Positions 32,396 to 44,245 of a stretch of DNA of 44,340 nucleotides are shown here, one piece after another. The notes under the pieces are model-generated. The model was not told the DNA's origin and searched no databases. It saw only the letters and a program-made list of their open reading frames with translations. Source of the stretch: Ectocarpus siliculosus (Eukaryota; Sar; Phaeophyceae; Ectocarpales; Ectocarpaceae); NCBI GenBank assembly GCA_000310025.1, contig FN649751.1:1646775-1691114 (forward strand). The letters are read 5' to 3'. How positions within the stretch are numbered: position 1 is the first letter of the stretch; each line of letters begins with the position of its first letter. A program made the translations under genes and the position numbers.

Positions 32396-32657
32396 CGAAG
32401 TGCGGGTGTTATGGATACGTCGGTGTGGACGGTGGGAGTGTAACTGGTGGTGATGGGCGTCGTGATGTGCCTGGTCCTCACTCGCTCACTGCGCGCTCAC
32501 TCGCTCACCTTCATGAATTCATGAACCGCGGTTGGTTCTGATTTGGAACCAAGTCCTTTCGGGTAATGAACTTCAAACAGGGCAGCACCAGCAGCGGCGC
32601 ACCGCACCTGCCAGCACCCACGAGGCGAGAGAAAGAGAGCGCGGTGTGTGTATAGCC
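32396..32657. promoter_or_regulatory. Head-to-head region with palindrome, probable bidirectional promoter
   Basis: The start codons of the uridine phosphorylase gene (32395, minus) and the rRNA methyltransferase gene (32658, plus) are 262 bp apart. In the middle are two exact copies of CTCACTCGCTCAC (32477-32489 and 32496-32508), followed at once by a perfect 16-bp palindrome TTCATGAATTCATGAA (32510-32525) and an imperfect GGTTGGTTCT..GGAACC inverted repeat. These are the best candidates for shared control sites. Confidence 0.6.
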
Positions 32658-33931
32658 ATGATTCAAGTGACAGGAAGACGGGCAGAAAAGGCTCTTCTGC
32701 TCCTGCTTTGCCTGGGGAAACGAAGCAGCACGGCTTTCCAGGTTAGAGGACCCGTCACAACCGCACGGCGGGCGACAGCAGCCGTACATGTTTGCCGCCC
32801 GAGGGCGCTCTCTTCAGTAGCCGGGGCCGTCGCAGAGCCAGGAACTACGGTGGCGTGTTCCCGCAAGCTCTCAAAAGCTGTAGTGGTCGCTCGTGGCAAG
32901 GCCCGATTATTTTGGTGAGTCTTGAGCGCGTAAGAAGGAAGCGGTGTGTGTACCACTTGTTTGCTGTTGCTCCCACAAACGCCACCCTCCACATGTAAGA
33001 CAGCAAGACAGCACTATGTATTTACCTGCGCCGTTGCATAACAGCACCCAGCTTGTGATTTGTTATGTTTTCGGGTTGAAACCTTGCTGAGCACTCAAGA
33101 AGGATATAAGTTGGCGAGACGCATACAACAAATGCGCGTGCTTGCGTACAAGGAGTCCATAGCAGTAACAGGGAGGGAGACCTTCTACTACAGCAGTACT
33201 GCTGTGAACTGCCTGCCAATGACACATGTGCTCGAAGACCCCTTTGTTGCACAATTTTCTCGAACGATCGACCTCCCGCGGAAAGATTGGGGCATACGAA
33301 TGAACAGAGGATAGATACCAGTTGCGTTCGAGGGCAGGGCAGATGCTATGCTGAAGACTTCCGGAAACACGGAGACGACGTCCGAAGCTATCTACTGCTG
33401 CTGTAGATGGAGAGGCCTGATACTTTGCGGGCACTCCTGCTCTGCACACGACACCATCGTAGACCTTCCTGGCGCGAAACATTCTGCCGCGTGTTGCTGC
33501 ATCGGGTTAACCCATCTTCGTTGCTCCTCAGGGACGGGAACCCTCTCGTGTATGGAGGGGCCGTTTCTCGCGTGGAAGGGGACCCCGCCGCAGGCGACGT
33601 CGTTGACGTCATCGATTCCAGCGGGAAGTTCATCGCTTGGGGTGAGACACGCGATGGTGCTGCGAGACCACAGGGGGGGGGGGGGGGGGGCAGGGAGAAA
33701 GTGGTAATCCATCAAACATAATTGAAAATGAGCTATCTCGCGGAGAGACCTGTTGTATCCTGTCTGTGCTCGCGGTTGGACCATGGAGGAAGTCACCGGT
33801 GTTTCTTCTCAAGCGTCATCGGGGAGAAATCGAACTCCAATATTGGACAGTTTTTTGGGTATTCTTGTGTGTACCAGAGAGAGATAGAGAGACAAACAAA
33901 GACAGGTAGACAGGTAGAAAGAGAGAGAGAA

Positions 33932-33992
<61 letters not shown>

Positions 33993-36900
33993 ACAGACAG
34001 ACACACAGGTTGGTCGTCTCCATGCAATAGACGCACATTTTTCCACACACCCTGTAAATTACCATGCCATCACCTCGGCCGCGCACCAACCAAGCCTTCA
34101 CACGAGACTCACTGATCGCGACCCACCCTTCCAGGAGTATACAATCCCGATTCGATGTACCGTGTGAGGATTCTGGCGAGGGAGGGCGAAGCGGTGTGTC
34201 ACGATCGAGACGTGGGCGCCGTGGTAAAGGAGAGGCTTTTGACCGCTCGCGACGCCCGACGAGCGATCGGCTTGCCGAACGCTAAGACCGACACCTACAG
34301 GTGGGTGGAAGACGGTGCGGCAGCAGAGTGCAACGTGCCTCGTAGCGCTGGTTTTGGAGTGCTGCTGGAGTGCAGGGGGTTTCGGGGGGGGTACCTGGGG
34401 CTCCATGGTGGTTGTGTTTGTTCGTCGTACCGCGCTTGGGTGAAGGCACACCGTGTCTGGGATGTTCCGGGTCACAAACATTAGTAGGGTGCAATGTCGT
34501 CATCATGCGCATTTGTTGCTGTCGCATACGGTTCTATTTAGTGCAATAGGTGGCATCATGGATTTCCTCATGATGTATGAGTACAGTGTCTGGATTACGC
34601 TTGTTGTAGGGTTAGTTCCAACGCAACTGTAGTTGACGAGCACCCCGTAAACGTGATTTACATCGGTCATCGCTCTGCAAACTCAACGCCTTCCACTCTC
34701 CCGCTGCAAACGGCCGGGTACTTGCAACCGCCCCTCCCCTCCCTTCGCTCAGGCTGGTCAACGGGGAGGGCGATCGCCTGAGCGGTTTGGTAGTCGACGT
34801 GTTCGCCGGCGTGGTAGGGGTTTCCTCGTCGGCGGTGTGGGTGGAGGCGTTTCGACCGGAGATCGAGGGCGCCCTTGGAGAAGTCTTTGGCGCCGACGCG
34901 ACCGAGATCATCTGGCGGCGGAGCGACGGACGCCTGCAGCAGGACGGGTGGAAGGGAAACAACCAAAGCTCGCCGGGGGCAGCGGTGGCAGAAACGACGG
35001 GTGCCGACGGCAAGGCGGCACGAGCCGCGGGCAGCTCAGAGGGGGTGGGGGTAGCGGGGGAGAAGAGGCTCAGGAGTGATGCGCCGTCCACTGTGGTGCG
35101 CGAGCACGGGCTGGAGTTTGAGGTTCGCCCCCAGTTCGGGCAGAAGACAGGTGAAAAGAACACAGCAAACGTGGGCACGGTGCTTGCTCAAGGGTTGATT
35201 GAGGGATTCACAGTCCGGCATTCAGGTTATGTGCTACATTGTAACTGACCCTCGTACCCAATGCCGTTGGAAATTTAAATTTCTCTCGTTGCGGGTGTGT
35301 TCGCTGCTCGCACCCCGCCTAGTGAAGTCTAGCCGTCCTCTCGGTAAAACCGCATGCCGATCACTGGCTCTTCTGTGGTTATGGATGCAGTTGCTGTTGT
35401 TGTTGTTTTTGGTCTTGTTTTGTTGCTTTTGTTGCTTTTGTTGCTTTGTCGACATTCGGAGCAGGATTCTACTGCGATCAGAGGGAGAGCAGACAGGCCG
35501 TTCGGGAACTCGGCGAAGGCAAGAACGTGCTCGACATGTAAGTCCAACCCCCCACCCGTCTTTCGGCTACCTTTGTATGTTGGTTGATGGGTCATCCTGC
35601 CCGACAACTTTGTCGTCAGGTGAAGAGGTTCCGGCAGAAGCGGTTGTTGTATACCGTACCGTCAAGCAAAGCTTGGTTTGTTATTTGAAGTCTACCAGCA
35701 ATTCGTTCACATGCGTACAGACGACATGCATACTACGTCTGTTTTTTCCCTCGGCAGTTTTCCCGCGTTCGGATGTTTCGCTGCTACAGCAGTACAAGAC
35801 GCATGCCTCCTTACATCGACTACGCTACAAGATTTCTCAAAGCTGTTCCTCACACGGTTTATTTCGTTTGCGATTGGTCGCTACTCAACCATTTGTCACA
35901 AGGTTCTGCTACAGCGGAGGGTTTGCGCTGAACGCCGCCGCTGGCGGAGCGTTGCGAGTCGTGGGCGTCGACTCGTCCCAGCCGGCGCTGGAAGAAGCCC
36001 AGGTTAACGCCGCTCGCAACGGACTCGAAGGACTGACGGAGTTTGTCAAGGACGACGCTCTCAACTTCATGAAGGCAAGCTGTTGCCGCCGTGCACCCGC
36101 CATCATCGCGCCCCCTCTTGCCCCAACACCAGACGGAGGGTAGACGTGCTTTGAGCGCCCTGCCTGTGTCGGGCTTGGTCACCTCATCATCTCTGAAACT
36201 CCAGACGATAGTGCCAGATTCCGACTCGGCATCGTTTTCATGTCTCCTGACGCGGCATAGATGCCATCGCACAAATCCGCCTACTTGGGGAAGGAACATT
36301 TTTTGCCTCTGCTTCGCGCCTTTGAGACCACCGACTGCTGTGCCAGGAGAGCCGACCGTTCTGTAGCCGTTTAGCCGTCGAGCAGGCATAGAGCAAAAAC
36401 GTCTGGGCTTTCGGGCTGCGCGTGTCCTCCGAAAGGCCCCCGAGTTAATAGAGTCGACACGGCCACGCAAGTGCCGCCGTTGCCCCTTTGCCCAAACAGA
36501 AGCCTGACTCGTACGTGTGAAGCCCTCCCTGACCTCATGTAAACCTCTCTGTGTCCGATGGCGGCGATGCTGTTGTTTCCGCCGAACGCGCGCGTGCGTG
36601 CGTGGGTGGGTGACAGGCCGCGAAAACCAACGGGGACGAGTATGACTTGGTAATCGTGGACCCTCCTAAGCTCGCGCCGAACAAGAAGGCGCTGCCGCGC
36701 GCGACCTCCCGCTACAAACGGATCAACGCGGCCGCCCTTGAGCTGGTCGCGCCAGGCGGGATCCTGCTGACATTTACGGTGAGGAGGTGCAATAGCGAGG
36801 GTGGGGGATGGGTGCGGGGGGGAAGACGTTCATGCCGCGGTGCGACAGCTACGGTAGGCTTCGATCGTGTGGCCGGTGTTTACGCCAGCTGGTGCGTCGA

Positions 36901-37562
36901 TCTGCAATTTTGCGGGGCAGGCGTCCGAGGGCGGTGTGATCTGTTTTGATGCTCGTGGCCCGCGGTGCCCCTTTTCCAACGTCCCTGTCGAGTATTCCGC
37001 GATAGTGTTGGCAATCTCCCTGGTCAAGGTCGCCGACGTCGCCCGCATTTCTTACTATAATAGCCAACCTCAACAGCCAGCGTGCAACGTTCAGCACATG
37101 TACAGATGAGGATGACATGAACGAGGTACAGCTCATCTGATGGGAAGAAGTGCACCACCCCTCACAGCAGCGGCTGAAACGACCCCCCTTGCAAAGGATA
37201 AGGTGGCGCACTTCTCCGCCCGCCCTCACCTGCAACCCGGCGGCAAGAAAATCGTTTACACAACATGGTCGTTTTTTTTTGGTCCTCTTCCGTATGCTAC
37301 TCGTCTCGCGTGCCGGCGCGCCGCTTATTTTTCCGCTGCTGCGGCGAACACTTGCTATGTTTGTGCCCTTTCAACAACGAAACAGTGCTCAGCAGCCATG
37401 ACGCAAGGAGGGGGGTTCGTCGGGGTCGTGCAGAGCGCGGCGGCGGCCGCAGGCAGGACGATCACCCTCCTCAAGACGGTCGGCCCAGCCGCGGATCACG
37501 TCACCAACCCCTGCTATCCGGAAGGCGCGTATCTCACCGGCGCGTTTTTCTACGTTGTCTGA
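32658..37562 (+). CDS. rlmI: RlmI-like 23S rRNA m5C methyltransferase, probably plastid
   Basis: Eight exons: 32658-32914, 33532-33641, 34135-34300, 34753-35150, 35465-35537, 35903-36074, 36617-36778 and 37386-37562; the product is 504 aa. All junctions keep frame and match bacterial RlmI (YccW). The N-terminal PUA part has [28 protein letters not shown] and [12 protein letters not shown]. Next come [17 protein letters not shown] and [14 protein letters not shown]. The SAM-binding motif is [14 protein letters not shown] (332 on), with [12 protein letters not shown]; then VDPPKLAP (406-413), LLTFTCSAAM with Cys447, and [14 protein letters not shown]. RlmI methylates C1962 (E. coli numbering) of 23S rRNA. 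The first 40 residues have a hydrophobic ALLLLLCLG run and then [10 protein letters not shown], resembling the heterokont ASAF plastid cleavage motif. A Gly/Ala-rich insert lies in exon 4, and intron 6 has a GC donor. A mitochondrial location is possible. Confidence 0.93.
33673..33992 (+). repeat. Poly-G tract and (GA)n microsatellite in intron 2
   Basis: Eighteen G at 33673-33690 are followed, after a short unique stretch, by a GA-rich region (about 33876-33991) ending in roughly 25 uninterrupted GA units (33941-33991). Both lie in intron 2 of the RlmI-like gene. The long open frames encoding Ser-Leu or Arg-Glu repeats across it are artefacts. Confidence 0.95.
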
Positions 37563-39250
37563 GGAGAGAAAAAAAAAAAATCGCGGCGTAGCCATCGCGG
37601 CCCTCGCGGCGTTTGCTCGCGGCGTTTGTGGGAACGGACGGAGGGGGAAATGGTTGTGTGCCGGCGATGAAAATGGTTTGGTAGGGAGAAGTAGTTCCCA
37701 ATGCTTCGGGTCCAGCGAGTTTCTTGGGTTGTGCTTCGTCCGTTTGCGTTTTTTTGTATCGGCATTGGGGTAATGGACCTACATGTTTGGGCACGATCGA
37801 AGCGTGTGAAGAAGCTCAACAGGCTGGATGAGTTGTGCAGGATTTTATCGCGAGCATCATGTCGTCGGCGTTTTCGTCTGAAAGGTCTTGCACATCATCC
37901 TGAAGGGCGCATGTGCTGAGAGCATATCGTTGACCGCGTGCCCAGAATCATTGTAACCTCGTGAGTGATCCGAAAGTACAGACGAATGACGGCCGTAGAA
38001 TACGACTGGGTTAGGTCTGGACATTATTTGACAACGCAGAACAACGCGCCCACATGAATCTTAACACCTACCTGGTAGATTATATCGTACTCGGCCGCAA
38101 AGACACACCCACATCAAGACAAGACACCCCGACGCCCGAGGTCACAAAAAACAGGTCATACGCCCCAGCAAATGGAACTCCAACCCCCTCCTTTCTTCGA
38201 CGTCCAGAGTTGAGAACAGTTGAGAGACGACGGCACAGGAGCTGTGATGCCCAACACGCAACAGATTGTAATGGTCCCCGCGTCCTTCGCGCTCCCAACC
38301 GCTCGCTAGCACCTCCACTAGCACAAACATGGTTTATTCTGGAGGGGCCTCTCCCAGATTCATCAATGCAAACCACCAACTCCGAACCACACTGCTACAT
38401 ATAAAGTGTACCCACACGCCCTGCCAAGCTTTACAAGAAAGCCCGTGCCAGGACAACTCACAGAATTTAAGAAATAATGCTATCGTACAACGCTCACGGA
38501 CCAGCCACCAGGCCGTCAGCGGTACATCTTCGGGCACAAACATGCAAAGCCTGCGTCACTGGGGCCGGCGATGATGGGCCATGTTCGAGGCCAATCCCAC
38601 TAAAAAAAACAAATCCGGACCTTTAGAGATGGCACAGAAACACTCTACATGCTCGGGGGGCGATAAGAAAAAGACGTGCCCACAAAGGTAGACCCACAAG
38701 AACAAAAAAAAATGCTACGAAAAACTCTCCCATGCACCGCCACACATCAAAGTGAGGGACGCTTGCAGCAGTGACTGCCATCGCGCCTATGCAAAATCGC
38801 CACGAAACGCCGTCTTGCACAGAGGCGCAACTAAACCTTTGATGGAAAACGAATGCCCTTCGATCTGATGGCATGACACGTGGGACAAACCAACGCCGTG
38901 TCATACAACCCAAAACAGCCACACACAAACAAGTCCCCCACCAACCTATTACAGCTTCCCGGTGTTGCCACCGTGCGTGCTCGAACTACAGTGCACTCAC
39001 TCCTATGAACTTGTGCAGGACAACAAGGTTGTGCCCACCAAAACAAACACAACCCCCCCCAAGACCTAAGACAACACGACGCGCACGAACAAGAACAAGA
39101 CAAGACAAGACACAGCAGGTGTAAGGGACGATCTTCCGCACGAGAGCAGCTCGAGAGCACAGAGACACGCGCCGCCGACCCCCCCAAAAAAAGCTCCCCC
39201 CCAGCCCCTCCCACCCACCAGTTACCCCTCTCTCTTTAGGCAGCCTTCCC
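37563..39250. other. Convergent intergenic region, methyltransferase to subtilase
   Basis: A 1.7-kb stretch between facing stop codons, with a 10-A run just after the methyltransferase stop. From 38050 on the plus strand is C/A-rich, probably the complement of a long subtilase 3' UTR. I see no coding exon. Confidence 0.6.
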
Positions 39251-42200
39251 TCACCCTTCCCCCGACAGCTGCCGGAAGAACTTTCGAGTGATGCCCACGG
39301 GCTTCTTCTCGTCCAGCTCTCCCGCCCGCTTGCGCGCCACGGGGCTGTAGGCCGGCTCCTTCGCTGACGGCATCACGGGACTGAAGACTGGCGGCGCGAG
39401 GCCCGACCCGAGCGCCCGGAGCTTGTCCGCCGTCAGCCGCTGCCCCACCGGGATGTGGTCCTCAGTGGAGACGCTGTGGCGGATGCGCCTCTGGTTTGCC
39501 ATGTCTCTCTCGCGCGCTGCTACTGCCCCCGGGACGCCCCTTCCCGGCGGAGCTTGAGCTTCATCGTCCTCGTCCATGCCCTCCTTGGGCAAGGTCGAGC
39601 GCGTGATGGCCCGAGAAGAGAGGGCCGACATTCGGTCGAGGCTCGACGTGCGGGTCAGGCTCCTCGTGGATTCGTTCTTCAGGAGTGTTCTTCCCGACCC
39701 TTCGAACCCGGGGGCCGTCTCCTCGAGACCGCGGCTCTGCTTGCGACCGCCGCTGCTGCCGCTCTCGTTCTTGGACCACGGCTTGCCCACTTCGGCTGAG
39801 CGCCTGCCTAATGTTTCGCCCGAAGACCGGCTGCCGCTGCCGCTGCCGCTGTCACCGCTGCCGCCGGCCCCGCGGGAGGGTCTGTACACCCTCGAGGCGG
39901 TTTCCCCGCTCCCGTTCCCTCTCCCGTCCCGCCTGTGCGAGAGGAGGCGGGGGAGGGGGCTTTTGCCCGAGTGCCCGCCGCCATCACCGCTAGCCTTGCT
40001 GCCGTCGTTATTCTTCCCGTGCGAGCTCAGGTCCCTGATCCGCGGGAGGCCGTCCCTCGACCCCCCGGGCTTGGACGAAGAAGACGTCGGCGAGCGGGAG
40101 TGGCCGGAGCCGGAGACGGATGGGTTTCCGGGGCTCCGTTTCGCTGAAGATCCCGATCGCCCCGAGCTGGTCCCCGACGCTCCGGCGGGAGAGCTCGAGC
40201 GGACTTGGGTGGGTGTCCTGTTGTTCCTGCCACCCCCGGCGGCCGCCGTGGTCACGACCACCGCCGTCCCGGCGACCGGAGCCTGGCGGTGCGTGGCAGA
40301 GGCGCGCCGGGCGCGGCTCGTCGGGCTAGTAGCCGACGGTGCCGGTTTCGCCTCGACCTCGACCGCGGATGCGCGGGCGTCCGCGTACGGGTTGCCCGTC
40401 ATCACCCTCCCCGGGACGTTCTTCGAGGGGGCCACCGCCACCACCGGCACGCCGTCGCCGTACGGGTTGCCGCCGTTGTTGACCGCCCTGGCCTTGACCA
40501 CCTTCAGTCCTGGCATGGGACCGTTCCCCGCCGCCGCCACCACCGCCGTCGCCGTCGGCTTCTTGCGGTTGGCCCGCCCGCCGTGCTGCGTCTCCACGTG
40601 CTTCACCAGCTGCACCACGTCGGGCAGGCGCAGCCCGCACTCCGGGCACGCCTCATGCGGCGGCGAAGCCGGCGCCGTCGCCGACGCCAACTGCCCAGGC
40701 ACCATCGCCCCCGCCCCCGTAAGCAGCGCCCCCCGCGCGCTCTGCTCGCTGCGCATGCTCCTCATGCTGCGGCCGCCGATGGACCCCGGCCCCGGCCGCC
40801 TCCAAGACTCCTGAAACCTCCCGGAACCGGACACGTAGAGCGACCCCGGGTTGCGGACGGGGCCCGGGTACGGCTGCGGGCGGGCCGGCGGGTTCGGCCG
40901 GAGCTTGCGCCCGGGGGCACCGCCGCCGCCGCCGCCCCTGTTGGCCGTGATCTCCCGGCGGTACCTGTTGACCTTGGACCTGTGCCTGCGGCTCTTGTTG
41001 CAGCTGCGGCACGCGCACGCCGCGGCGCAGCAGGCGAAGACGCCCAGGGACAGTGCCGCGGCGAACTTCCAAGTCAGGAGGGTGTCCGCAGCCTGGTCGA
41101 CGAGGTCGGCCCAGTCGCTAGGGTCCTGGGCGGTCGGCAGGGCGTTGGTCTTGATGAACTCGCCGTTCGCGATGACCGCGAAGTTTTGTGTGTCGTACTC
41201 GCTGAGCTCGTTGCAACTCACCTGTCGAGTCGTGCGTGTTTGTTGAGCAATTAATCGGGGCGCATCATTGAACGTGGAACGTGTGCGTATGTATTCGGGC
41301 GGAGCCAGTCGCGTCACGTAGTCAACCAACTCCACAGAGACATGGTAAAGGGTTCTACACACGGTTCTTCTAAGACGTGGACTTCCGTAAGCCGAACCAA
41401 CGAGAGGAGCACATACCACCTGCTGCATTGTAGCTTTATTGACAGCCAGCTCCCGAACTTAACTGTGAATAATCAATAGCGTACCACAGGAAAAAAACAA
41501 CACGAAAAAAACAAGTCGATACAGCAGTACCGACGAAACAAGGCCCAACTCCAACCAGAACTGACCGACTTCGAACAAAAAACGTGTTTCCGTTGCATCT
41601 CTAACTCCACCCACTCAAAAACCGCACCCACACCTGACCACAAATGACAAAAAAACAAGAAAAAAGTTTCCGCATTGTCCCGAAATCGCGACCTACCCGT
41701 ATGATGTAATTCTCGCCCTGGGTGGTGTCGGTGATGGTGATCTTCTCCACGTTGTTGACCGTGTCCGCCTCTTCCAAGCCGTTGGGGTAGTACTCTGTAC
41801 CTGTCGACTCCGCGATGACGACCAGGTCAAGGTCGTGGATAAGAGCTTCCGTCGACCCCACCGAGGCGGGGGGGTCCGTCCACACCAGCGTGATGCGCAG
41901 GTCCTGTTCGGGTTGCCAAAGTCGAAAGATGGAAAAAAGAGGGTGGAGGCAGTCAGAAGACGTACTTCTCCGTTACACAGAGTGGTGGCTCGAGGTGTGG
42001 GCAGTCAGAAGACTTATCTGTTACATAGCACAGAACGGTGGGTCGACAAAAATCGTTCTCAGCACACAGGCTGAGGGGGCAGAGCCTTTAGCTGATCCGG
42101 CCATGACTACCGCGACCTGAACTTGCACGACTGCTGCTGTCGCGCGGTCTGGCGGCTACAAAAATATTTCACCATGACCGCATCGGATCAAAGCCACACC

Positions 42201-44207
42201 AAACCAAACCAACCTTATCGGTATCCGCGTCCTCGTACAGCGACACGTCGTAGTCGATGGTCTCCCCCTCGCGGATCTCCACCCAGTCCTCGAAAAAGAT
42301 GCCCACCGTAGAGTTGATGTTGAGGGCGTTGATCATCGTCACACGGCCGAACCCCTGGGGGGCACGCGCAGAGCAGAAACGGATATTTGCGAATGTCAGC
42401 ACCACAACATCAAAGAGGGAACGTGGCGAGAACGATGTGTGATCGTAAATTAACCGTCCTTCGCTGATGCGAACCGCACGCAGGCAACAAACCTTCCACG
42501 TCCACGATAAGTCGCAAGCGCGCACCTGCTTTTCGTAGCTCTCCCTCACCTCACGCTATGCCAACCTGAAATCAATCTCACCTGGTGGGTATCCGGAGGG
42601 GTCGTGAGCGTCACGTCGAGCGTGCCGGAGTCAGGGTTTACCCCAGCGAAAGACATGCCCGTGGCCGAGTTGATCAGGACAGCCTTCAGCAACGCCCCCG
42701 ACGGGTCGAAACCCAGGCTCTCGTTCTTGCTGCCGGTGTTGTACCAGCCCTCCCGGAAGTACTGTCGGGCCATAGCGCCGTTGCCCGCCACGATGGGGGT
42801 GGACATGCTCGTCCCCTGCGGATAATAAGGTTTGCGTTCAAGGGTGAAGGAGGCGGAAAGAGACTCGGGACGTCGAGAATGGAAGGGACGGTACACAGCA
42901 ACACACACACACCACAAGTTCGTCCGAAGCAGACAGGGCAGCAACACGCAAACACACATGAACACACAAACACACACTATAATACCAAGACTGACGTCGT
43001 TTCATTGGTCAGCCGGTCAGCGCCGTCGATGCCAATGATCTTTTCAACCGCACTAAGACTGACGTCTTTTCATTGGTCCGTCTTATTCATTGGTCAGCAG
43101 GTTATGTAGTGCGGTCGATGCCAATAATCACAAACACACGCACATACACACACATCTACGGGAAAAAGGGCATGCCCGCTACCACCCCCGCCAGCAGCAC
43201 CGACCGCCCCGCACCCCAACACCCTGCGGGAAAAAGCCTCCCTTTCTCCCTCACCGTCTGGCTCCCGAACTCGCACGTCTCCCCCGTGGTGTCCGCCGCC
43301 GCCGACCAGGTAGGGTCCCCCGGCGCCACGACGTCGGGCTTTATCCTTCCGTCGATCGTCGGTCCCTTGGAGGAGAAGTACGACACGGTGTCCATGTCCT
43401 TGCCGGTAACCCCGCCGGACTCGGACGAGCCCACCGCCACGACGTTCTTGCCCTGGGCCGGGGAGAGCACGGTACCCTCGTCATCATCGAGGACGCTGCA
43501 GTTGTCGATCAGGTCGTCCGTCGACGTGTCGCCGCAGTTGCCCGCGGCGAACACCACGAGCATGTTCTGGGACAACAACGACGAAAAACAACGCGGCGGA
43601 ATGTGAGACAAGAGGACGACTGCTGTATCACTTGGTTTGTGTTAATTCTGTTCTGTGCTCTTTGTGAACTAACCGACGTGTTTCGTGCGCTTTTCGCGCA
43701 TGTGTTTCTGCATGCATGCATGCGCGTGACTATATCGAATCGATTGCAGACACTATTGCAGCGGCTGTGTAGTCAAACACTGCCGTGCCGAAAACAAAAA
43801 TCAACGCGCATCGAAACTACTACCGGTTTGATTTTTGCCTTGGAACGCGAGGTGCACACAGAGAATCCCACCTCCCAACTGTTCTTGTTTCAACCGATAC
43901 ACTCAGAAAAAATAGATGTGTACAGGTACACGACAGGAAAATAGCCTCCGCACATGACGAAGGACAAGTGCCCATCACCTTATGTCATTCCTGCCCTTCG
44001 GCCTGTATCTTAGTCGGACATGCTTGAAGGTTTAGAGACTGGCGGCCGTGTTGTAAGAACTTTCCGTGTCCCTGGATACAAAAAAAAAATTGAGACGGTG
44101 TCCGTCTCCACTCTGCAGCACCACCCCTCACCTGGTGGGTGTAGACAAACTCGTCCACCTCGTTGCTGAGGGCAGTATACTCCGTGCTCACGGTGTCCCA
44201 GGAGTTG
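39251..44207 (-). CDS. kP43-type subtilase with TM segment and C2H2 zinc-finger tail (5' part missing)
   Basis: Six exons lie in the window: 44207-44132, 43566-43255, 42815-42582, 42354-42214, 41903-41697 and 41221-39251 (979 codons plus stop). The N-terminus, with the catalytic Asp and His, lies beyond the right edge. Visible S8 marks are NSWDTVSTEY and DEFVYTHQ, then VVFAAGNCGD with the oxyanion Asn, KNVVAVGSSESGG, the GRIKPDVVAPG block, and GTSMSTPIVAG with the nucleophile Ser at about 42807-42809. A beta-rich domain follows (GFGRVTMINAL, DLRITLVWTDPP, LIHDLDLVV), as in kP43 proteases. Exon 41221-39251 then has a membrane helix (41009-41065), a Cys- and Arg/Lys-rich juxtamembrane stretch, a C2H2 finger CPEC..HVETQH with spacing C-x2-C-x12-H-x4-H (40583-40648), and about 440 Ser/Gly/Arg-rich residues. 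The protease should face outward or luminally, with the tail in the cytosol. Confidence 0.88.
40583..40648 (-). other. C2H2 zinc finger within the subtilase tail
   Basis: The segment encodes CPECGLRLPDVVQLVKH followed by VETQH. Spacing is C-x2-C, twelve residues, H-x4-H, within the C2H2 consensus. It is in the same uninterrupted open frame as the membrane helix, 120 codons after it, and downstream of a basic stretch that could act as a nuclear localisation signal if the tail were released. Confidence 0.75.
42986..43131. repeat. Tandem duplication with TGACGTC and CCAAT/ATTGG boxes
   Basis: AAGACTGACGTCGTTTCATTGG at 42987 recurs as AAGACTGACGTCTTTTCATTGG at 43056, and both copies end in GTCGATGCCAAT(G/A)ATC. 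The second copy has an internal extra CGTCTTATTCATTGGTC. It lies in the subtilase intron between exons 43566-43255 and 42815-42582, next to a CA-rich stretch. Confidence 0.75.
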
Positions 44208-44245
44208 CTGGACGACGGTAGGAGGCAGAGAATGGACCGGGGGGC

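Noticed and set aside
33793-34101. Ser-Leu or Arg-Glu repeat proteins
   Set aside because: Products of translating the (GA)n microsatellite in an intron.
35199-36143. Single 314-codon open frame as one exon
   Set aside because: It contains two true exons (35465-35537 and 35903-36074) that happen to share a frame with intron sequence; the intervening part does not match the family and has good splice sites at both ends.
39576-40814. 412-codon plus-strand open frame
   Set aside because: Antisense of the Ser/Gly/Arg-rich subtilase tail; low-complexity Pro/Leu/Arg composition only.
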